Below are positions 57,945 to 64,000 of a stretch of 64,000 nucleotides of DNA, one piece after another. Source of the DNA: Acinetobacter calcoaceticus (GTDB lineage Bacteria; Pseudomonadota; Gammaproteobacteria; Pseudomonadales; Moraxellaceae); contig NZ_JADVKT010000008.1 of NCBI RefSeq assembly GCF_016508255.1, positions 62,001 to 126,000 of the forward strand, in the 5' to 3' direction. The notes under the pieces were generated by a model that saw only the letters and a program-made list of their open reading frames with translations, made no database searches and was not told the origin of the DNA. Each line of letters begins with the position of its first letter. The first letter of the stretch is position 1. The position numbers and the translations under genes are program-made.

Positions 57945-58604
57945 TTAAATACCGTGTTGTTGGCGGTATTGAACGAGTTCTTCAATCGTAATCACGGTTA
58001 AATGATGAGTTTGGGCATATGCCAAAACTTGAATACCTGATGCCATGGTGCCATCTGGATTGGTTAATTCACATAATACGCCAGCAGGCTTAAGCCCAGC
58101 TAGTCTTGCTAGATCAATTGTTCCCTCAGTATGACCTCGGCGAGTAAGCACTCCACCACTACGTGCACGTAAAGGAAAAACATGGCCCGGACGGTTAAGA
58201 TCACTTGGGACAGCACCATCTTTAATTGCAGTTTGAATGGTAGTAACACGGTCTTTAGCAGAAACACCTGTAGTAACACCCTGAGCTGCTTCAATAGTTA
58301 CTGTGAAAGCTGTATGAAACTGGCTTGAGTTTTGAGAAACCATTGGTGGAAGTTCTAGATGATCTGCTAACTCTTCTGTAAGGCATAAACATACAATCCC
58401 TGAGCCATCACGAATCATACGTGCCATTGTTTCTACCGTTAAAGTTTCGGCTGCAACAATTAAATCTGCTTCATTTTCACGATCGAAGTCATCCATAACC
58501 AAGACAGGTTTGCCTTGACGAATATCTTCTAATGCTTGTTGAATACGTTGTTCAGCAGGAGAGAGGGTTGAGAAAAAAATTTCTGGTTGAATTAAGCTAG
58601 ACAT
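57945..58604 (-). CDS. ribB: 3,4-dihydroxy-2-butanone 4-phosphate synthase
   Basis: A 219-residue enzyme converting ribulose-5-phosphate to the four-carbon riboflavin precursor. Motifs: [20 protein letters not shown] (metal-binding Glu residues, about 34-53), [19 protein letters not shown] and [33 protein letters not shown] (about 140-172). There is no GTP cyclohydrolase II domain, so it is the stand-alone form. An FMN riboswitch lies in its leader and should shut expression when FMN is plentiful. Confidence 0.97.
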   Translation of the reverse strand: MSSLIQPEIFFSTLSPAEQRIQQALEDIRQGKPVLVMDDFDRENEADLIVAAETLTVETMARMIRDGSGIVCLCLTEELADHLELPPMVSQNSSQFHTAFTVTIEAAQGVTTGVSAKDRVTTIQTAIKDGAVPSDLNRPGHVFPLRARSGGVLTRRGHTEGTIDLARLAGLKPAGVLCELTNPDGTMASGIQVLAYAQTHHLTVITIEELVQYRQQHGI

Positions 58605-58699
58605 AATGAAACGCTCTCGTAAAAATACGGTTGAACATTTCAGGACTGATGTAAAAACAGGCTGTTACTGAAATAAAAACGGATTTATCCCAGTTCGTC

Positions 58700-58843
58700 G
58701 TCTTCTTTCATCCGGACTATACCGTCGGCTTTGGAGTTTCACCAAATCTGCTCAAATTACACAATTTAAGCTCGTGGGCTTGTCAATCTATCAATAAAAA
58801 TTAACTTTACCACCGGTGGGGAATTACACCCCGCCCTGAAGCG
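58700..58843 (-). ncRNA. FMN riboswitch (RFN element) of ribB
   Basis: On the minus strand the leader opens with cttcagggcggggtgtaat, then tccccaccggtggtaa, and closes with gccgacggtatagtccggat and gaaagaag. These are the conserved core segments of the RFN element in correct order and spacing over about 145 bases. It ends about 95 bases before the ribB start, leaving room for an expression platform. Confidence 0.96.
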
Positions 58844-59022
58844 ATGGGTTTTATTATAGCGCGCTTGATAAAATTGGCTAGATGCTTTTGTAGAATGCTA
58901 AGTTTCTTTATGAATAAGTATTTTCACAAATGGAAATAAGCTTTTTAACAAGAGCTTACTTGTTGATATGGAAATGGAATGCTATGTTTTTTATAGAAAA
59001 TTATAAATAAAATGGGTTTTTC

Positions 59023-60804
59023 ATGCAGCTACGAGATAATTATCCCCTTAGGAATACTTTATTTATTCAGCATCTCCATATTTTCGGTTATGTATTTATG
59101 GCGGTAAGTATTCTTTATTTAATTGCTGCTAACTGGTTAATGCTTCCAGACAACATTCAGCTTGCTATTGCTCCACTTATATTACTTGTGACAGCATGGA
59201 TCAGTGTAAAAGATACCTTAAGTGAAGGAGTTAGGCAGACTTTACATGGTGTTTGTGGCTTGATGATAGGCTTAAGTTTGGCTGTAATTGGACAGATTTA
59301 TCAAACTGGGGCAGACAGTTACCTGCTTTTTTTGATTTGGACATTACTTTTATTGCCTTGGCTATATCGGCCGAATATTGGAATTTTTGCTTTAATTTGT
59401 ATAACTAGCCAACTCTCGCTTTTTTTATTTTTTAAGCAAACTTTTTGGTTGGAAAAATTTCCTTATTTATATCTATTTGCCTTAAATTTATTAAGTCTCA
59501 TCGAGTTTTGGGTGTGTATAAAGAAGTACCCTGCTTTACGTTTTGTGTTTATCGCTTGGGTTGCCACCATTTCAATCATTGGGATGATTCAATTTTTATC
59601 TAATGGCAATATTCCTTATCTGATCTCAGCATTTTTTTTGGGAATAATCGCTTTTTACTATTTCTTGAAAAAAGACGATCAGTTATGTGCCAGTTTGATG
59701 GCTGCTATCCTTGGTGTGACTGCAACAATATGGCTTGTGGATGGCATTACTAAATTATTTAAAGACTCTAATGAATTTATCTTCTTGTTGATTGCAGGCA
59801 TTATTTTTATCTGGTTTGCATTGATTAGTTATTTTTTAATAAAAATCTTTCGTCAAAGCCGCTTTTATGTGATTCCTTTAGCAATTGGCGCTTGGCTTGC
59901 TGGTCTAGCACTCGCGACTTTTACATTAGTATTTTGGGAAACCATTTCATTAATTATAGAAGTTATTTTTGTTGTTATAGCTTCTGTTTTATTGAAAAAA
60001 TCACAACACTACTTCATTCGGCAATTTGCCTACTGTTTATTTATAAGTGGTCAGACTGCTTTTTTGTTTCATCTAGGGTCTGAAACAAATCAAATACTAT
60101 GGGTGTTAATTGCTCAAATTATTATTTTATGTATCAGTTATCTGTTTAAACCTCATTGGTTTTTCATTTTAATTCAAATGCTAGCCACTTATGGCATAGC
60201 ATTTATCTATTTGCTGCAATTGGACCATTCCTTGTGGTCAGTAGAGTCTATTCAGACCTATTTAAATTTAACGCTACTTAACTATTTTGTTTTTAGTTTG
60301 ATGCTTTTGCCTAAGAAAAAATCAATAGCTCTATATGAGCGTAGTATTTTTTTATGTGTGCTGGTAGTAATTGTAGTAGCTTCTTTTTTCGATACTTTTA
60401 TGGGGTTAGTTCCAGAAAGTTCCATAGACTGGAAGTTATGGGTATTCTATCTATTACCTAGTCTTTGGTTATTATGTTTTAGTTCTTTTTATTTATATAC
60501 GCAGCTTAAAAGAGCAGCATTTTTTGCCTTTTTAATTTTTGGTATATTGCTTATTGCACTCGGCTATTTTGAAATTTTCATTTTATTTATGATCTTAACT
60601 TGGGCTTTAAAAGAAAAAGATTATATTGTTTATGGAGTTACTTTAGCTGTATTTGTCTTTGTGTTTTGGCAACTTTATTATAATTTACAAGTAACTTTTC
60701 TGGCTAAGAGCGCATCAATTTTTATTTCAGGTATTGTAGTGTTGGTTTTGTATTGGTTGCTTCACCATGAAAATCAACGTAACTTGATTGAAGGAGAAAA
60801 ATAA
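59023..60804 (+). CDS. DUF2157-family multi-pass membrane protein
   Basis: A 593-residue, very hydrophobic protein with some 16 or more predicted helices. The N-terminal part (YVFMAVSILYLIAANWLMLPDNIQLAIAPLILL, then GLMIGLSLAVIGQIYQTGADSYLLFLIW) matches DUF2157, whose members end their second helix with the IGQIYQTGAD motif. Function is unknown. The stop overlaps the next gene's start (TAATG), so the pair is translationally coupled, an arrangement usual for DUF2157 and GDYXXLXY proteins. Confidence 0.8.
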   Translation: MQLRDNYPLRNTLFIQHLHIFGYVFMAVSILYLIAANWLMLPDNIQLAIAPLILLVTAWISVKDTLSEGVRQTLHGVCGLMIGLSLAVIGQIYQTGADSYLLFLIWTLLLLPWLYRPNIGIFALICITSQLSLFLFFKQTFWLEKFPYLYLFALNLLSLIEFWVCIKKYPALRFVFIAWVATISIIGMIQFLSNGNIPYLISAFFLGIIAFYYFLKKDDQLCASLMAAILGVTATIWLVDGITKLFKDSNEFIFLLIAGIIFIWFALISYFLIKIFRQSRFYVIPLAIGAWLAGLALATFTLVFWETISLIIEVIFVVIASVLLKKSQHYFIRQFAYCLFISGQTAFLFHLGSETNQILWVLIAQIIILCISYLFKPHWFFILIQMLATYGIAFIYLLQLDHSLWSVESIQTYLNLTLLNYFVFSLMLLPKKKSIALYERSIFLCVLVVIVVASFFDTFMGLVPESSIDWKLWVFYLLPSLWLLCFSSFYLYTQLKRAAFFAFLIFGILLIALGYFEIFILFMILTWALKEKDYIVYGVTLAVFVFVFWQLYYNLQVTFLAKSASIFISGIVVLVLYWLLHHENQRNLIEGEK

Positions 60805-61364
60805 TGAAGAAGTATTTTTCCCTTATTCTTGCAATGGTCACCATATTGTTATTAGTCGGATTGGTAAGCAAAAGTGAATGGCATTTGCACCATAGTAAAA
60901 GTATTTTTATTCAGCTTAAGCCTGTTGATCCGCGTTCAATTTTGCAAGGTGACTACATGGCATTGGCTTATGAATTAAATTTACAATCTCTTAAAGCTCT
61001 TGCAGGAAGTGAGAGTGAGGCTTTAGATCAGATGATTTTTAATCATTCTTCCGTTACCGCAAAAGTTATTTTAGATTCACAAAATCGCGTAGTTCGTACA
61101 GTTTTAGATACCAATAATTCATTTGCTGGGCAAAATTTAATTTTAAAAAATCCTGAAAATCGTTTTCAGGCTTTATATCCTGCCTCTCGCAGTTTTTTAT
61201 TTGCGGAGGGCTTGGCTCAATGTTATGAAAAAGCCAAATATGCTGAGTTTAAAGTAAATCCAAAAGGAGAGGCGATTCTGTTTGATTTGCGAGGAAAAGA
61301 GCTTCAGCCTTTAAATTGTAAACAACAAAAGAACTGGTGGGGCGGAACTATTAAGGATCTATAA
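60804..61364 (+). CDS. GDYXXLXY-domain protein
   Basis: A 186-residue protein with one N-terminal membrane helix (FSLILAMVTILLLVGLVS, residues about 5-22) and an extracytoplasmic domain. The domain bears the signature QGDYMALAYELN (about residues 48-59), matching the family name G-D-Y-x-x-L-x-Y. It has two Cys (YEKAK-proximal and LNCKQ) that may pair. It overlaps the DUF2157 gene by one base; the two are likely partners in the envelope. Function unknown. Confidence 0.85.
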   Translation: MKKYFSLILAMVTILLLVGLVSKSEWHLHHSKSIFIQLKPVDPRSILQGDYMALAYELNLQSLKALAGSESEALDQMIFNHSSVTAKVILDSQNRVVRTVLDTNNSFAGQNLILKNPENRFQALYPASRSFLFAEGLAQCYEKAKYAEFKVNPKGEAILFDLRGKELQPLNCKQQKNWWGGTIKDL

Positions 61365-61370
61365 AATTAT

Positions 61371-61398
61371 AAAAGCCCGTCGATGCGGGCTTTTTTTT
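61371..61398. terminator. Bidirectional terminator between the GDYXXLXY gene and panD
   Basis: aaaagcccg-tcgatg-cgggctttt followed by T run. Confidence 0.9.
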
Positions 61399-61412
61399 AT
61401 TCTTAGAATAAA

Positions 61413-61793
61413 TTAGGCAACTTGGACAGGAATACAATTCGCTGTGTGGTTAACTGTATTGTTTGGATTTGCATAGACCAAACGTGGTTTATGAGCATTT
61501 GCTTCAACTTCTGTGAAATCACCAAACGTAGCAATAATCACTAAATCGCCAACATCAGCTTGATGTGCAGCACCGCCATTTACTGAAATAATTCCAGAGT
61601 TATCTTCACCACGAATCGCATAGGTCGTGAAGCGTTTGCCATTGGTTACATTCCAAACATGAATTTCTTCATATTCACGAATACCAGCTAAGTCCATCAA
61701 TACGCCATCAATTGCACAAGAACCTTCATAGTGAAGTTCAGCATGGGTTACAACTGCACGGTGAATTTTGCATTTTAATAAACGAGATAGCAT
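61413..61793 (-). CDS. panD: Aspartate 1-decarboxylase
   Basis: A 126-residue pyruvoyl enzyme making beta-alanine for pantothenate. Self-cleavage occurs at Gly24-Ser25 in [10 protein letters not shown], which turns the Ser into the pyruvoyl group. Also visible are the Arg in [24 protein letters not shown] and the Tyr58-type residue. Length equals E. coli PanD (126). It feeds the same pathway as CoaX in this window. Confidence 0.97.
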   Translation of the reverse strand: MLSRLLKCKIHRAVVTHAELHYEGSCAIDGVLMDLAGIREYEEIHVWNVTNGKRFTTYAIRGEDNSGIISVNGGAAHQADVGDLVIIATFGDFTEVEANAHKPRLVYANPNNTVNHTANCIPVQVA

Positions 61794-61926
61794 GGCTAGC
61801 GTCTCCTGAGTAGACCTAAGATTAAGATCTTATGGTGAAATCTATAGCTCTTTTGCTGTTGGCAAAGTGGCTGATGCGCATTTTGCTCCTAAAAAAGCAA
61901 GATAGCAAGCTTGATTGTTCAACAAT

Positions 61927-62508
61927 TTAAGTCGGTTTATATGCATTAATTTGATTCATGGCCTGTGGAACTTGACCTTGAACAAGTAGTTTCACTTTAG
62001 AAAGGGCATGGTCAATTGCTGCATCCATCAGACCTTGTTCACTACTTGGTGCTTTTCCAAGTACATGACCTGAAACTCTTTCTTTCGAGCCAGGGTGTCC
62101 GATGCCAATACGTAAACGATGAAAGTTTGGACCAATATGAGGGACAATATCACGTAAACCATTATGACCACCATGTCCTCCGCCTGTTTTTAGACGAATT
62201 ACACCAGGGTCCATATCAAGTTCATCATGAGCAATCAAAATTGCTTCGGGAGCAATTTGATAGAATTTTGCGAATGGAACTACACTTTGTCCAGAACGGT
62301 TCATAAATGTAGTGGGTAGAAGTAGACGGACATCGTATCCTTCTATATTACCACGTCCACTGATTCCGTGAAATTTCGGATCATTTTTTAATGTAATGCC
62401 ATATTTATTAGCAAGCTGTTCAATGAACCAAAAGCCTGCATTATGGCGGGTTTGGGCATATTCTGAACCAGGATTACCCAAACCAACAATTAGCGAAATA
62501 TTTGACAC
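61927..62508 (-). CDS. pth: Peptidyl-tRNA hydrolase
   Basis: A 193-residue enzyme recycling tRNA from prematurely released peptidyl-tRNA. Motifs: LIVGLGNPGSEYAQTRHNAGFWFIEQLA (residues 6-33, catalytic His21), PTTFMNRSGQSV (Asn), LIAHDELDMDPGVIRLKTGGGHGGHNGLRDI (about 90-120, Asp93). It follows rplY by 19 bases; prs-rplY-pth is the standard gene order. Confidence 0.97.
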   Translation of the reverse strand: MSNISLIVGLGNPGSEYAQTRHNAGFWFIEQLANKYGITLKNDPKFHGISGRGNIEGYDVRLLLPTTFMNRSGQSVVPFAKFYQIAPEAILIAHDELDMDPGVIRLKTGGGHGGHNGLRDIVPHIGPNFHRLRIGIGHPGSKERVSGHVLGKAPSSEQGLMDAAIDHALSKVKLLVQGQVPQAMNQINAYKPT

Positions 62509-62527
62509 TAATCTACGCCTTCAACAC

Positions 62528-62824
62528 TTATGCGCGTTTAAAGTCAGCGTGCATAGGAGTGTTTTTCGCTGGGTGACGTTGTAACGCTTGGATTTTAACG
62601 TTTTCAACTTTGTCGCCCACTTGGATTTCTATAACTTCTTCAAAGAAGGCATTGTTTTCTAAAGCTTTTACAAGCTGACGAAGTTCTAAAGTAATAGCTA
62701 CAGGCTCAGCATTGCCACCATAAATGATAGCTGGAATTAATGCTTCGTGACGAAGGCGGCGGCTCGCACCTTTCCCTTGTTTGTCTTCAGCACGCGCTTG
62801 AGCGTTTAATACGAAGTTTGACAT
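62528..62824 (-). CDS. rplY: 50S ribosomal protein L25 (short form)
   Basis: A 98-residue 5S rRNA-binding protein. [30 protein letters not shown] (residues about 15-44) is the L25 N-terminal signature. It lacks the C-terminal CTC extension, as in E. coli L25 (94 residues). Lies between prs and pth on the same strand. Confidence 0.95.
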   Translation of the reverse strand: MSNFVLNAQARAEDKQGKGASRRLRHEALIPAIIYGGNAEPVAITLELRQLVKALENNAFFEEVIEIQVGDKVENVKIQALQRHPAKNTPMHADFKRA

Positions 62825-62919
62825 GAGTAAATCCTCATTAAAGTTAAATAGACTAAACTTGCGACCAGTTTAGTGATAGAAAACCCCAGCCAAGGCCAGG
62901 GTTCATAAAAGCTGCGCTA

Positions 62920-63870
62920 TTATAAACTATCGAACATCGCGCTGATAGATTCTTCGTTATTAATGCGACGAATCGTTTCAGCAACCATGCTAGCAACAGA
63001 AACCTGACGGATTTTACCCAAGGTTAATGCTTCTTCAGAAAGAGGAATGGTGTCAGTGACAACCAATTCATCAATAACTGAATTACGTAAGTTTTCAATA
63101 GCTTTGCCAGAAAGTACAGGGTGAGTTGCGTATGCAACTACACGGCGTGCACCAAATTGCTTAAGCGCATCAGCTGCTTTGCACAATGTACCGGCAGTAT
63201 CAACCATGTCATCTACGATAACGCAATCACGATTTTTTACGTCACCAATTAAGTGCATAACTTGCGACTCATTGGCTTTTTGACGACGTTTATCAATAAT
63301 TGCTAAATCGATGTCACCCATTTGTTTGGCAACGGCACGAGCACGCACTACGCCACCAACGTCAGGAGAAACCACCATAAGGTTATCATGCTGTTGTTGA
63401 CGTAAGTCAGCAAGCAAAGCAGGAGTACCATAGATGTTGTCGACTGGAATATCGAAGAAACCCTGAATTTGGTCAGCATGTAAATCAATCATTACGACAC
63501 GATCAATACCAACAGTGGTAAGCATGTCTGCAACAACTTTAGCTGTAATCGGTACACGTGCAGAACGTGGACGACGGTCTTGGCGAGCATAACCAAAATA
63601 AGGGATAACGGCGGTAATACGACCAGCACTTGCGCGACGCAAAGCATCTGCCATAACCAAGATTTCCATAAGGTTATCATTGGTAGGGGCACAAGTAGGC
63701 TGAACGATAAATACGTCTTTGCCACGAACATTTTCAGTAATTTCTACTGAAATTTCTCCATCAGAAAAGTGACCGACTGATGCAGCACCTAGAGGGATGT
63801 GTAAGTGACTTACGACTTTTTGAGCGAACTGTGGATGAGCATTTCCACTAAAAACGACAAGATTGGGCAT
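62920..63870 (-). CDS. prs: Ribose-phosphate pyrophosphokinase
   Basis: A 316-residue enzyme making PRPP from ribose-5-phosphate and ATP. Landmarks: [45 protein letters not shown] (flexible region), [22 protein letters not shown] (about residues 97-118), [11 protein letters not shown] and the PRPP loop [20 protein letters not shown] (about 213-232). It lies just downstream of tRNA-Gln on the same strand, 37 bases away. Confidence 0.98.
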   Translation of the reverse strand: MPNLVVFSGNAHPQFAQKVVSHLHIPLGAASVGHFSDGEISVEITENVRGKDVFIVQPTCAPTNDNLMEILVMADALRRASAGRITAVIPYFGYARQDRRPRSARVPITAKVVADMLTTVGIDRVVMIDLHADQIQGFFDIPVDNIYGTPALLADLRQQQHDNLMVVSPDVGGVVRARAVAKQMGDIDLAIIDKRRQKANESQVMHLIGDVKNRDCVIVDDMVDTAGTLCKAADALKQFGARRVVAYATHPVLSGKAIENLRNSVIDELVVTDTIPLSEEALTLGKIRQVSVASMVAETIRRINNEESISAMFDSL

Positions 63871-63906
63871 GAAGCACCCTTGGCGGTTGGTATGTAATTA
63901 AATAGA

Positions 63907-63981
63907 TGGCAGGGGCGGCTGGATTCGAACCAACGGATGCCGAGATCAAAACCCGGTGCCTTACCACTTGGCGACGCCCCT
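63907..63981 (-). tRNA. tRNA-Gln (anticodon TTG)
   Basis: On the minus strand the 75-base sequence begins aggggcgtcgccaagtggta and folds into a cloverleaf. The acceptor stem is AGGGGCG/CGCCCCT, the anticodon loop TT-TTG-AT within cgggttttgatctcgg, the T-loop gttcgaatc, and a genomically encoded CCA is present. The sequence parallels E. coli tRNA-Gln. Confidence 0.97.
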
Positions 63982-64000
63982 AATGCGGCAGAACTTTAAT

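Noticed and set aside
62528..62584. Possible L25 C-terminal truncation by frameshift
   Set aside because: The short 98-residue form without a CTC domain is normal in gamma-proteobacteria.

Overview
The window is chromosomal DNA of a gamma-proteobacterium with low GC (estimated by eye near 38-40%). It is almost certainly an Acinetobacter, probably of the calcoaceticus-baumannii complex. Support comes from the smc-zipA-ligA block, the bioH(-like)-A-F-C-D operon, the YceD-rpmF-fabD-fabG-acpP block, the short-form L25, a ferritin resembling Pseudomonas FtnA, and the protein sequences in general. I see no phage, insertion sequence, CRISPR array or rRNA operon. The window is mostly core genome with a few accessory insertions.

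Layout. 1-9.7 kb: an MscS/CmpX-like membrane protein, small membrane proteins, a BaiN/HI0933-type flavoprotein, a D-cysteine desulfhydrase/ACC deaminase-like PLP enzyme, a TetR-regulated EmrAB-type efflux operon with a clear palindromic operator candidate, a LysE exporter, a small lipoprotein and the decayed remains of an EF-hand protein gene. 9.7-17.3 kb: metG, a 120-bp-repeat hydrophilin-like gene, mrp/apbC, a nucleosidase-like lipoprotein with a catalytic-position substitution, a DUF2062 protein, a second LysE exporter and dcd. 17.6-25.5 kb: the main accessory block, five large exported proteins that share an N-terminal L-x-x-L-(S/T/D)-D...G-(Q/E) motif (DUF6160-like) and carry only closely paired cysteines. 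This is the best candidate in the window for a poorly described system.

25.6-39.7 kb: dusC, ypjD, ffh, coaX, birA (without the DNA-binding domain), a TSUP permease, a GntR regulator with a TNGT-N3-ACNA palindrome upstream, smc-zipA-ligA and a heme-ligand-less bacterioferritin/FtnA. 39.9-48.5 kb: an MFS permease behind two strong hairpins, the otsB-otsA trehalose pair and the complete biotin operon. 48.6-55.6 kb: rluB, scpB-scpA, a YciO protein, epmC, then yceD-rpmF and fabD-fabG-acpP. 55.8-64 kb: a BON-LysM protein, thiD, a HAD phosphatase, ribB behind an FMN riboswitch, a DUF2157/GDYXXLXY pair, panD, pth, rplY, prs and tRNA-Gln(TTG).

Functional links. BirA and the bio operon together make and attach biotin, but BirA cannot itself repress because it has no helix-turn-helix. 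Trehalose synthesis and the hydrophilin-like protein both fit osmotic or desiccation tolerance. Smc works with ScpA/ScpB, encoded about 13 kb away. CoaX and PanD both feed coenzyme A synthesis. Start sites were moved downstream of the longest ORF for several genes (flavoprotein, dcd, two exported proteins, ligA, ferritin, bioF, acpP), using ribosome binding sites and family N-termini.
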